DNA of 64,000 bases from Atkinsonella hypoxylon (taxonomy: Eukaryota > Ascomycota > Sordariomycetes > Hypocreales > Clavicipitaceae): contig JFHB01000025.1 of NCBI GenBank assembly GCA_000729835.1, positions 186,001 through 250,000 on the forward strand, in the 5' to 3' direction. Positions 45,701 through 55,937 of the stretch are shown here, piece after piece. Both the position numbers and the translations under genes were made by a program. How positions within the stretch are numbered: the stretch's first letter is position 1; every line of letters starts with the position of its first letter. The notes beneath the pieces are model-generated. The model did not search any database. It saw only the letters and a program-made list of their open reading frames with translations, and was not told the DNA's origin.

Positions 45701-45839
45701 AGCGCGACATTCGCGAAGTCGAGCGGCGGTTCGGCGGGACTGGTTGTGGCGCGCCATTGGGATTTGTTCCTGGGATAATGTGTAAGCCTACAACATGGTA
45801 TATACCACATCTGTCACAAGACCAGTCTCTCGGCGTCAA
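42739..45839 (-). CDS. WDR44-like WD40 repeat protein
   Basis: Three exons are inferred (45600-45839, 45345-45511, 42739-45268) with introns of 88 bases (GTGCGT donor) and 76 bases (GTGGGT donor). The protein is 978 residues from the ATG at 45839, or 935 from the internal ATG at 45710 (MSRSGTSQTGKEKEP). The upstream part is less certain. After a disordered Ser-rich start, KGSSFLSRLALRG is a conserved segment of the fungal family. WD repeats follow: GDAIWAAEFSVDGRYLAVAG, GEVLALSWSKNNFLLSSSMD with CLWHMS, VTSIAFHPTDDRFFLAGSLD, and FITAVAFSPDGKVAICGLLS. The tail is long, disordered and basic, and ends in a CxxC...CxxC pair (CRECGGRDV, LQCRTCGTATG) that could bind zinc. WDR44 relatives act in endosome/Golgi traffic with Rab11-type GTPases; the fungal role is inferred. 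Confidence 0.85.
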
Positions 45840-48074
45840 ACAAATCGTCCGACCCGGCGGCGGATGTGCAGGTGATTGTTGCTCGTCGTACCTATGGAGT
45901 CGGATATGCCGGAGTTTTCAAGCAGGGGGCTTGCTGTAGCATTGCCGATCTTGGAGTGAGCCTCTCCATGGCCCGATGCGGCTGGCAAGGCTAGCCGAGT
46001 GGACATTTTCCATAATGCGAGGGGCCTTGCAATGAGAGATGACGCAAAATATCGTGGAACTTGGTCGTCGCACGAAAAATAATGATGAATGCTGAACGAC
46101 TCCGTCCTAGCGCATGCGGAAGCTCGTGGCTAGAAGATGGGATATTTCGTCCGTCGCAAAGCGCTGGTGATGCGTCCGATGCGAGACAAGGTCCGCAACG
46201 CGGGAGACCTCCGAATGGCCCAAGGTTAGCGCAATCCAGAAGTCCGCCACCCCGAGTGATCCGAGGCGAGAATAGTGAACACGATGAAATTATTATACGG
46301 AGTAGGTAGGGTTGTGTTGAGATGGAATGGGCAATTAATGGCTCGAAGGGCTCTCGGTCACTGAGCTCGCAACTGAGCTGAAAAGGTTCACTGCCAGGTA
46401 AGTTTGTCTTGTCAGCCCTAGGGCACCTGCCTAAGCTAGGCTAGGTAGGTACTCAGGTACTCTGTAGGTGCCAGGTATTTATGACGCGGTCGCGCCCCGC
46501 CTGGAATTGAGTCACCCACCATACAAGCTTTGATGCTTGATCAGCAGGAAAAGGAATGTCAGGATGCCAAAGCGCTAGCAAAAATGACGGACAAACTGTG
46601 GAAGGGTAGAAGTCCAAAAAATTCCATCAGCATCATGCTTGTACGGCAGACCTGTCGGTGCATGCGGCTGGCGTGAGCGTGAGCCGTCAGAGGTGGTGTT
46701 GCACAGTTGGAAAGTCAGGTCAGATTACCTATCTAGGTACCTGGTAGGTACCTAGGTAGGCACCTGATGAGGGTACCATGTACCTAGTACCTACCTGCCT
46801 GGGTACCTAGGTCCCTCCCTTCTCCGTAGCTGCATGGTAGACGTAAATCCGGGGGCCGCCTCTCTGGAACCAAGCGCATGTTATAACACGGAGTAACCCA
46901 TAATGCCCCATAATATGTTGGTAGCGCTTGCGCCCAGAGTCGAGCAAGAGCAACTAGTCTGGAACAACCTTTCGACAATGCCCACCTAGGTACTGGGTAC
47001 TGCTTTCCATCCGACCTGAGCAACGCTGCTGTTGAACTGGGCCCCACTAAGCAAATGAAGTGGCAGGCGGGCTTGGGGGTGGAGCATCAGGCTCGCCTAG
47101 TTAGACCAATGGCTGCAGACAGATACCAGACTCTATTGTATGTATTGTATGTATTCCGTACGTCAACTGGTCTGGTCTGCCAACGTCCTGGCCCTGGCAC
47201 ACCCCCCATCGTGGGGTTTCCGACCAGACGAATTACAACAACGCATCACAGTTGTACAAAATGACAACTCGTCCTTCCGTGAATCAGAGCTGGCCGAGGC
47301 GTCTGCACGAAAATATGAGCTATGATCTGTTATATTTGGTCCCGCCGCTGCGCATTCATGGATTTGTTTCGTGATGCGGCTCAGGCTTCTTTTTTTCTTT
47401 TTCCTCCTCACCGTTGAGCACCGTTGAGCACCGTTGAGCACCGTTCCGGTTGCAGGACGGGGCGTCCATCTGACTACTGTACAAGGGCTACCCACCGAGA
47501 ATGCTCGTGACTGTGGGGCTCCTTGAGCCTGTCATTTCTTGCCGTTTTGCTGACTGATATTTCGGGTTATCGTGCCATTTCCTACTCGTCACACCTGCGT
47601 AAGGCTACATTGAAATTTATGAGATGAAAACCATCCCTAAATCACCGCGCTGATGGCGCTGTCTAGACCATTCCGTAATGTGATAGCGAGTCAGCTCCAT
47701 GCCGGTGGTGATTAGCTTTCGAAGCCGTGAGCGATTTATTAGACTTTCCAGACAACGGGTATCACCGACCTAGGTACGGAGTACTCCCTCCGCGTGTATC
47801 GAGACTATGCCGGCGATTCCTTATCAACCCTTATCAACCTGATGCAATTAATGACTGCTGCTATCCCAGCCACAGACAGGCACACCGAAGACCGTCAGGC
47901 TCCCGCCACAGTCGCCACCCCCACCATTCTTTTCAGCTGCCACAACAAGAAATGACATGCCGCTTCATCGGGCGCCAATAGCTGAGCTCATCAATCGACC
48001 TTCATCAGATCGTGGCGGCGTTCTACAGATGCCGTGCACCTTTTTATAGAGGTTCCTTGCATTGGCATCATACC
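45840..48074. other. Intergenic region, 2.2 kb
   Basis: No gene is recognised. Clusters of AGGTAGGTACC/CCTAGGTAC motifs lie at 46440-46475, 46725-46812 and 46985-47000. A 10-base tandem is at 47409-47445. The right end is the DOM34 promoter. Confidence 0.45.
47409..47445. repeat. Short tandem of CACCGTTGAG, 3.7 copies
   Basis: Three complete 10-base units and one partial unit, perfectly repeated, follow a poly-pyrimidine run. Confidence 0.9.
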
Positions 48075-49370
48075 ATGAAGCTTATCAACCGGAAGGTCCT
48101 CAAGGACGTGGAAGAGGACCAGGTTTCTCTTCTGCCAGAGGATCCAGAAGACATGGTTGGTTGATGCCGACTTTCGTGCATGCTCCTACTGGATCCCATC
48201 AGGCTAACCCTTGACATATAGTGGCACGCTTACAATCTTATTATCCCAGGTGATTTGGTACACGCTCATGCGTTGCGGAAAGTCGTTACGATAAACTCTG
48301 GCACGGGCGCAGCAGCCGCTGAACGAGTCCACACCGATCTCACAATCAAGGTTAAATCAACCTTCTTCGACCCTGTCATATCCTCTCTACGAGTGTCTGG
48401 AGTAGTCGTATCCGAAAATGACCATGTGTCCATGGGCTCCCATCACACTCTTGATATCGAAGTCAATAGATCCTTCACAATAATCAAACCTGACGGCTGG
48501 GACTCGGTCTCTAAAGCAACACTGTCCCAAGCTCTATCCGACGATAAGAATGGCGCAATGGCAGCAGTTGTCATGCAAGAAGGGTTGGCGAATATCTGCC
48601 TCATCACCCAGTTCCGTACAGTCCAGAAGACCCGTATTGAGAGTGTTGTACCCAAGAAACGCGATACAGCAGCGGACCAGGATGCCGGCCTTAAACGCTT
48701 TTTCGATAAGACACTGTCGTCGTTATTACGAGCTGTCAATTTCTCAGACTCACGCCCTCTATTGCTAGCAAGTCCAGGCTTTGTCGCGGCTGACTTTAAA
48801 GAGTACATTGCAAAGCAAGGCAGGGACAAATCTGACAAAGTTCTCACAGCTGTCGCCAAGCAAGCCACGATCATCCACGCCAATTCTGGTCACATCTACA
48901 GTCTGAACGAGGTCCTGAAGAGCCCAGAGGTGATGGCGAAGATGAAAGATATGAACTACACAAAGGAAGCACAGTACATAGACAATTTCTTTGAGCTACT
49001 GAAGCTTGACGATGGACGGGCCTGGTACGGCGCCAGAGCAGTCGAGAAAGCCATTGAGGACGGTGCCGTGGGCCCTGGTGGTGGTGTGCTACTCATTAAC
49101 AATTCTCTGTTTCGAAGCCAGGACTTGGCCACGCGGAAAAAGTACGTTGCACTGGTAGATAAGGTAAAGCTGGACGGAGGAGAGACTAGAATATTAAGTA
49201 GCGATCATGAGAGTGGCCAGAGGTTGAAGATCATGGGAGACATAGCCGCAACATTAAACTATCCAATGCTGGATCTAGATGAGGAGGAAGAGGAGGAACA
49301 AACTGTGCCACTAACAGGAAATGGGCGAAATCATGAGGAGGATTACAGCATGTTAGACAGCGTCATATGA
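48075..49370 (+). CDS. DOM34: Dom34/Pelota ribosome rescue factor
   Basis: With Hbs1, Dom34 splits stalled ribosomes in no-go and non-stop decay. Exons 48075-48155 (27 codons) and 48222-49370 are joined across a 66-base intron (donor GTTGGT, acceptor ATATAG), giving 409 residues. The N-terminus MKLINRKVLKDVEEDQVSLL and then WHAYNLIIPGDLVHAHALRK are the conserved eRF1-like domain 1. The family markers EGLANICLITQ and FFDKTLSSLLRAVNFSDSRP belong to domain 2, and GAVGPGGGVLLINNSLFRSQ to domain 3. It lacks the GGQ of eRF1, as expected for Dom34. A short acidic stretch (DEEEEEEQT) lies near the C-terminus. Nothing is abnormal. Confidence 0.95.
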
Positions 49371-50678
49371 ATGAAAACAACAGAGCGAGAACTTTGAACG
49401 AAAAAAATCATTGTCTACGGTAACACAAGCATGGACCTTGCCTAACTTGGGGTGCAAAGTATACGTTGGAGATGCACTCGCTACCCAGGTGTTTTTATTG
49501 TCTTGTTACTCAAAGTACTTGCCTAGGGCATGTTTGCCTACATAGGTACCTAGGGAAACAACCCTCGGCACGATAAAGACTTATGTATTAATCTCTTGAA
49601 CAACGTTTTTATTCTATTTTGATTGCCATTCTACCTTGTAATGTAGCATGCATAGTATAATGCACCCTATAGTATCCCCATAGCTACGAGAATACGCTGG
49701 TCAAAATACTCTGCCGCTCACAACAGACGTAGGCGCTTGATCTTTGTCTGGAACTGAGCGTTCAGAGTCGAAAAAGCACGCTGGGATGATTTCTCATATT
49801 TCGTGGACGAGAAGAGAAGCAAGACGACGGGCCTGTTGAGTCGGATTCAAAGAAGATATACCATACTAAGGTGATTCAAAACAAACAAAGCCCTTGGAGA
49901 ACCTAAGCACAGAGCGCTGGATCGTAGTCGATTTTACCGTCAATTTGGCCATGTGATATGGGAAATGAGTTGAGCTCATCATTGAGCTTCTTGGGCCACC
50001 GCGAAAGAGTACGATAGTTTAACGAGTGAGGTTGAAGTCTTACCACCAAACAGTACTATGACTGACGCCTTCCAATTCACTCGAGAGTTAAGATCACAGA
50101 AAGGGTGCTTTTTCTGCAGACATGGACCTTGACTAATAATGAGAACGCAAGAATAATTCTTGCTGGCGGATACCAAAGGCTGACTGCAGATTCCAGTGCT
50201 GGACCCCAGAGATTTACCGCCGGCAATAAGTGCCAAAGTGTCGATGCAAAGTAGGTCGAGCCATTCTGTGAGACGGCTGCAGAAGGGATAGCAATAGAGA
50301 CCTTTGTTGAAAGGAAACGAAAAAGGCATCAACCTGCCTAGAAGAATTTCAAATAGGAACATTAAGCATTTAATACCAACAGCAGTAGACTGAGAATTGA
50401 AGTATGTGTGGGGGGCTCGATTAACGTGAACATTACTTGTTGAGTCGTAATGTGATCAAGTCAACGCCATTTTTTTTGGTTTTGTTTTGCGCTCGTACCA
50501 CTAAAAAGTGGGGCAGGGTACGGGATGTTGCACGAATAACGTCACCACCCTTGCACGGCCCATTGAACTTATGGTATTCAAGCTCACGACACACGCACAA
50601 CGCAGCTGCCGTTCATGTCCAACGTAAACTTGAAACACACTTCTTCCCACAATCTCCCTTTTCGTTTACTTTCCAAGA
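49371..50678. other. Intergenic region with a doubtful minus-strand frame
   Basis: A minus-strand frame at 49979-50362 (127 codons) and a short open end near 49920-49985 (PKKLNDELNSFPISHG, ending DYDPALCA) have coding-like composition but no recognisable family or convincing splicing. The rest is promoter for the aldo-keto reductase. Confidence 0.3.
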
Positions 50679-51727
50679 ATGGCGCCCAAATTGAGCATTA
50701 ACTCTACCGTCAAGCTCAATTCAGGCTACGGGCTTCCCGTGCTCGGATTCGGGGTGTGTACATCTCCCTTCCTGCTTTCAGATGGTCCACTTACATTTAT
50801 TTTTACTAGGTTTACCAGACGTAAGAATGGATTTCTTTTTCAACTTCCTGTTGTTGACTCGGATTGTAGACCCAAGGAGACTGCCACAGATGTCTGCGCT
50901 GAGGCGCTGCGCTTAGGATATCGCCATGTAAGTCGCACCATGAACCGTGGTGAATGGGGCATTTTCTTTTAACACGATTCACCAAGATCGACTCGGCTTC
51001 GGCCTATAAGAACCAAGGTCCCTCTGCGGCCGCCATTGCCGCTCCAGGCGTTCCCCGATCAGAGGTCTTCTTCACCACCAAAGTTCCCATGAGCGGCAAG
51101 CCTCTTTCTTACAACAACACAATCAGCCTTGTCGATACCGCCCTTCAAGATACCAAGCTGGATTATCTTGATCTCGTGCTCATCCATTCCCCATATGGTG
51201 GCACCGAGAACCGACTCGGCGCATGGAAAGCGCTGGTTGAGCTCGTCGAAGCCGGCAAAGTCCGCTCCATTGGTGTCTCCAACTACGGGGTCAACCATCT
51301 CAATGAGCTCGAGGCATACATAAAGAAGCTCGAGCAAGAGCGCGGTGGACCAGGCAAAGGAGGCGTCATCTCCGTTGGACAGTGGGAAGTGCATCCGTGG
51401 CTCACCCGGCCCGACATTGTGAAATGGTGCCAGCAAAGAAACATCGCTGTTGAGGCCTACTGCCCGATTGTGAGAGGAGAGCGCTGGGGGGAACCTCAGG
51501 TCAAGGCCATGGCGGACAAGTACGGGAAAACAGAGGCCCAGATCTTACTGCGATGGAGTCTACAAAGAGGCTACGTGCCACTGGTCAAGAGCGTTACACC
51601 TTCGCGAATCGCGGAGAATGCCAATATTTTCGACTTTGAACTTACAGGTGAAGAGGTTGAAGAGTTAGCGACTAGTGATTACAGTCCCTGCACATGGGAT
51701 CCCACAGTTGAGCCACTCGAGAAATAG
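50679..51727 (+). CDS. Aldo-keto reductase with an 11-base internal exon
   Basis: Four exons, 50679-50753, 50810-50820, 50870-50927 and 50987-51727, give 294 residues. Introns are 56 bases (GTGTGT donor), 49 bases (GTAAGA) and 59 bases (GTAAGT). Only by including the 11-base second exon (GTTTACCAGAC) does the conserved sequence VLGFGVYQTPKETATDVCAE run through, followed by LGYRHIDSASAYKNQG. The NADPH-dependent AKR tetrad is present: Asp and Tyr in IDSASAY, Lys in FTTKVP and His in LIHSPYG. NADP-binding PLVKSVTPSRIAENA is near the C-terminus. It is a cytosolic carbonyl reductase of unknown substrate. Length is slightly short but within family range. Confidence 0.9.
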
Positions 51728-52128
51728 ATGTGTAAGGAAAGTGTCAAACAGTCAAGTAGCTCCTGATGAATCTTACATGAACATGTCATGTCTTCTATTG
51801 ACAAGAGTCTTGCTTGAACAAATCGAGAAAAGATTGGCCGCTTGTGGAAATGACGATATGATACGATGATGGCTGCATTTCATAGCTGTACTTTAGAAGA
51901 ATAAAAGCCTCTAGGGTGTTCATTTATCTTCAGGTCAAGTTAAATCAAGATTGGGTCCGAGCGCAAGTGACTGGGGGTCCTTCCCGATATACATAGCAAA
52001 CACATCACGTGAGAACGCGCGCTGCGGCTTTAAAACCCACCACGGCCCGGTCCCTATCACCAACTTACACGCGCCGTCCCAACCAAGCAGAACGAACACC
52101 AAATGCGATCATCGCCAGGCCCCCGACC

Positions 52129-53442
52129 ATGTCGGTCCAAAGGACATTCACACTCATCCCGCCGGCACCGAATGGGCGAGAGGACTCTCCCCAGCGAGCC
52201 GGTCAATACGCCCGACCAATGACATCGAAACAGGTCCGAAAGGCATACAACACACGCACCCCGTCCATACCACGTGTGGAAAGAATCCGACAAGAAAGGG
52301 CGGAACAAGAGAGAATCCGGAAGGAATTCGAGAAGGAGAAGGCCGCAGCGCGGGCCAGGCTTGCTCGAGAGAAGAAGAAGGAGAGAGAGCTGGCGGAGCG
52401 GGAGCAGAGGAGGAAAAAGGGTATGCCGGTGGTGAGCGTACGGCCGAGCCAGGATACGATTGCGCGATTTGTGCGGGGAAACGGGTCAGGAAAGAAGAGG
52501 GACGCTGCTGGGGGGGCTTTGGGCGGGAGGAGGGTCGAGGGCGAGGTGGTGGCGCGCGATGGACGTGAAGGCGAGATCAAGGACTGTCACTCGTCGGAGC
52601 TGGATTTGATTCCGGAAGAAGACGAGAGCGACCTGGAGAAACTTCTTGATACGATCGCCCAGGGGCAGACTGAACCGAAGCAGGATCTTGACTACCTGCA
52701 GCTCCAAAGCGATACAGGCAACGCAGCACAAGTCAAGTCCCCTACCAAGTCCCTCCAACCTCAACAACGCACCATGCCACCACCATCCGTCCCTCAAAGG
52801 CCTCGCCTCAACAAACGACGCCAAGCCATCCCGGAATCACCGCCAAACCAAAAGCCACCGACCTCGCAACCCTCACCGCCTCCCATTCCGCAAGCACCGC
52901 CAATAAGCACACAAGCCATCCTAGGCAACCTAGACGACTTCTTCCCGTCCCCATCCCAACAAGCCCGCGAGCTACAAGACGACATGCCAAACGACATCCT
53001 CCTCCTCCCCCCCACCGCCAACCGGCCGCTGAATCAATCCAAACCCACCGATCCCGCCTCCCCCGCGCCGCCACCCCGCCGCTTCTTCACATCCTCCGGC
53101 TCCGACGAGCTCGTCTCCCTCGCGAAACAACGAAGCCGACGCACCGCCGCCCTGCAGGCGATCCAAGAACAAGACCTCTCGCAAACACGCTTGCTAATCG
53201 ACACGTGGACTTTGCACGCCGCTGTGTGCCATCCAGATACGCCCAATTACTCCACCAACAAACACCCCAGACCCGAAACAAGCGCGCAAACCACTCCCGC
53301 CAAAGGAGAGAGGTGTAGCGTCACACACGCAGATAAGGAAAATGCGCGCCCGGGGACGCCATTGGGTAGCATTGGTGATTCTCAGGAGACAGAGTACGGA
53401 GGAGAATGGGTCGACGAGCTGGCATTAGATATCGTCGTTTGA
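52129..53442 (+). CDS. Disordered hypothetical protein with a basic coiled coil
   Basis: A single exon encodes 437 residues from the ATG at 52129 (MSVQRTFTLIPPAPNGREDS); the frame is open further upstream to an ATG at 52009. An early charged helix (RIRQERAEQERIRKEFEKEK followed by AAARARLAREKKKERELAER) is a probable coiled coil. It is followed by RPSQDTIARFVRGNG, a long Pro/Gln-rich linker and an acidic end (ETEYGGEWVDELALDIVV). The segment QAILGNLDDFFPSPSQQARE could be a conserved short motif. I do not recognise the family. It is probably nuclear, judging from basic patches, but this is inference. GC content is high through the Pro-rich part. Confidence 0.6.
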   Translation: MSVQRTFTLIPPAPNGREDSPQRAGQYARPMTSKQVRKAYNTRTPSIPRVERIRQERAEQERIRKEFEKEKAAARARLAREKKKERELAEREQRRKKGMPVVSVRPSQDTIARFVRGNGSGKKRDAAGGALGGRRVEGEVVARDGREGEIKDCHSSELDLIPEEDESDLEKLLDTIAQGQTEPKQDLDYLQLQSDTGNAAQVKSPTKSLQPQQRTMPPPSVPQRPRLNKRRQAIPESPPNQKPPTSQPSPPPIPQAPPISTQAILGNLDDFFPSPSQQARELQDDMPNDILLLPPTANRPLNQSKPTDPASPAPPPRRFFTSSGSDELVSLAKQRSRRTAALQAIQEQDLSQTRLLIDTWTLHAAVCHPDTPNYSTNKHPRPETSAQTTPAKGERCSVTHADKENARPGTPLGSIGDSQETEYGGEWVDELALDIVV

Positions 53443-53916
53443 AAACGAGCATGCGATTTTACGAGAAACGAATTGAAGCATTTTGATACCACGGGTTGAG
53501 GCTGAGAGAATTATTCGTACCTTTTCATGCATATTTGGCATAGTCCTTTCGTTAGCGTCGTTATATGTATATACTCATGTCGAGCTTTTGTGAACCGCTG
53601 CCCCATGAGGTCGTTAATGTACACTTGCAAAGGGTCGACGCAGGTGAAAGAAAGGCATGGCACAAACGCAGAATCATGATTCCTTCTAATCAAACGCCTT
53701 CGCTATCATGAAGTAAGCCGCTATTGTCCCCTCGTGTTTCTAATTGACCAAACGAAAAGTATACACAAGTAGTGTATTTAAATCACGACGCATTCAAACG
53801 CCCACTTTGTGCATGAGCTGTTGACATACCTCCCCTTCCCCCATGCAGTGTCTATAGACGACGAGAAAGGAGTAACTGAAAAAGACCAACATATAAAGGT
53901 AGTCATACAAGTCCCA
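53443..53916. other. Convergent intergenic region
   Basis: This holds the 3' flanks of the disordered protein gene and the RING gene. No gene is seen. Confidence 0.4.
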
Positions 53917-55136
53917 TCACAAGTAAATCCCCACCCATTCTGTCTTGAGAGCAACTTTTGTATCGCAGTTCTCCACGGCACACCGAATATCGTTTGGTGC
54001 TCCACTAAGCGTCTTTCCAGGCGATGCACGAAAGCCGACCCCTTGGGGAGATGCCTTAGTTGGTCTGCGATTTTCGAAGCAATCTGCACAATAGACCTGG
54101 ACATGTAAAAAATAATGTCATAAAGTTAGCAACAAGAACATGAAAAAAAAGGGGCTCGAGTTATACAATCGTTGAGACGTGAGAAACGTACATGTCCACA
54201 TTTCTTCAGAGCCCAGAAGTGATGTTCTCCCAGCGCTCGTTTCCTCTTCTTCATGCCTGTTATGTTCGATGATTGCTGAGAGTTGCTTCCTGTGGGGTCG
54301 TACGCGAGCTCATCGTTGCAGGCCGGGCATATAACCACTCTCTCTTCTGTGGACGACGTATCGCGGGTGAAACCATCACGTGTAGGCGGAACGGGTTCCA
54401 TGGGGGGCTTCGGGCTAGGTTCTCTAGGCGTGAAAACAGGAGGCGGAGGGTATTCGATGCGCCTACCTTGGAAACCTCTCGTCATGAAACTGTTCTCCAG
54501 GATGCCTGCCATTCGTCGAACACCGCGTGCAAGAAAAGAATTAAAGACATTGTTATTAGTAGTAGCATTGATAAACTCTAGCTCAATAAATTGATCATGC
54601 CCAAATGGCCGAGGCGATCGATGATGATGATGATAGTGATGATAGTGGTGATGTCGATGACTTCTAGTCACTCTAGGCTCTGGAGTTCGTCCATCTTCAG
54701 GGGAGTCCACCGTCAGGTCAATAACACTAGGTCCTGGACTCATGAAAATGCTATCGCTCCTTGATAAGGACGGTGGAGTGATGCGCTGTGAGTTGGTATG
54801 TCTCGGGTTCCGCCCACTTTGACTCAGAGGATGCGAAGGTCTTTGCTCTACGGGAGAGTCTGGCTCATCTGTCAGGTCTATTACGGCTGCGGGCTGCGGC
54901 GTCTGTGTTGCTTCTGAAGCCCGTTCAGATTGTGGTATGGGTGGTGGTGCACGATGGTCATTTGCCCTTGCGCTCCTTGATCTTGTCGGTGACGCTGGTG
55001 TGATATCTGGAGCATCTCGATATCGCCGCAGGAACATGGCCGAAACATGCCCACGAGTCGCGGCAGGACTGACTTGAATTTCCACCAGTTCATCATCGGC
55101 CGTGGACTCGAGCCCTGCGTCCCCTAGTCCCGGCAT
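53917..55136 (-). CDS. RING-type protein with SUMO-interacting motifs (Slx8/RNF4-like)
   Basis: Two exons (54192-55136 and 53917-54096), with a 95-base intron (GTACGT donor, TCCAG acceptor), encode 374 residues. Two near-identical SUMO-interacting motifs, AVIDLTDEP (about 88) and SVIDLTVDSPED (about 137), precede a His-rich tract (HRHHHYHHYHHHH). The C-terminus is a RING: VVICPACNDELAYDP, then HHFWALKKCGHV joined by splicing to YCADCFENR, and a final IRCAVENCDTKV. Cysteines and His are spaced as in RING fingers, with a long insert before CGH. SIM plus RING suggests a SUMO-targeted ubiquitin ligase acting in the nucleus; this is inferred, and ligase activity is not shown. The RING would be lost if the intron were not removed. 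Confidence 0.78.
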
Positions 55137-55937
55137 GTTGTTCTGTCCGCAGTCCTAGGCCTGCGGGGTTGCGGAGGTATGACTTATCGAAGTCGGACTA
55201 TGATTTCGGAGAAAAAAGAAACACCAGTCCCTGCTGTTGTTCGATGCCGCTAATGGTGGAAGGATTCGTCTCAGTACTGTCATAAAAGACCTGCTTTTCG
55301 CCGCGAACAGGCTGCAAAGGGCTGCTATGGCGCTGACTCGAGGGTCGTTCCTGGCCGGGAAAGCTGCCAATTTCATGCGGGTTTTGGAATGGTTTTGAGG
55401 CCGAGAGTGAGGTGTGATTCAAGTGTGTGAAATATCTCGATAGGGTCCATCGGTCCCTTTTTTTTGCCAGTCTAATGCTGTGTTTGGGGGAGGTGGCGTC
55501 TCGGTTGTTTGCAAAATGTCAGAGGATTTGTTGTCGTTTGGTGTTGTGATGGGGAGCGGACTAGGTGGGTTTACGCCCAGCTAGCACGGAGTATAAATGC
55601 ATGTGTTCACTTCACTGTGCGGCGGACACTGCAGGTACCACCAGACCCCTCCACAGCCGCGCTTGTGAAATGTCAGCAGCAAGCTCCACTTTAGCATTGA
55701 TGCCAATGCTGGTGGCAATGTCCCAGCCATACCTAAAGGAACCGGAAGTACAACAGAACTTGCAGAGTGTCTGGCGTGCCAGTAGTGCTCAGAGGAATAC
55801 TTCCTCGTATCGAAATTATCTAGGTGTACAAATATTCGCATTTATCTTTGACCCCGACCAATGCCCGTATTTTGCAACAAGAAAGACCTGAGAAGTGAAA
55901 TCGTGGTGAACAATGCTTCATAGCGAGATGCTAATCT
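55137..55937. other. Intergenic region
   Basis: This spans the RING gene promoter and the 3' flank of PRP19. No gene is recognised; small frames only. Confidence 0.4.

Noticed and set aside
47409..47445. CRISPR-like repeat array
   Set aside because: It is a contiguous tandem without spacers, in a eukaryotic genome.
49979..50362. 127-codon minus-strand frame
   Set aside because: No family or splice model makes a convincing protein; other frames of the same stretch look equally plausible.
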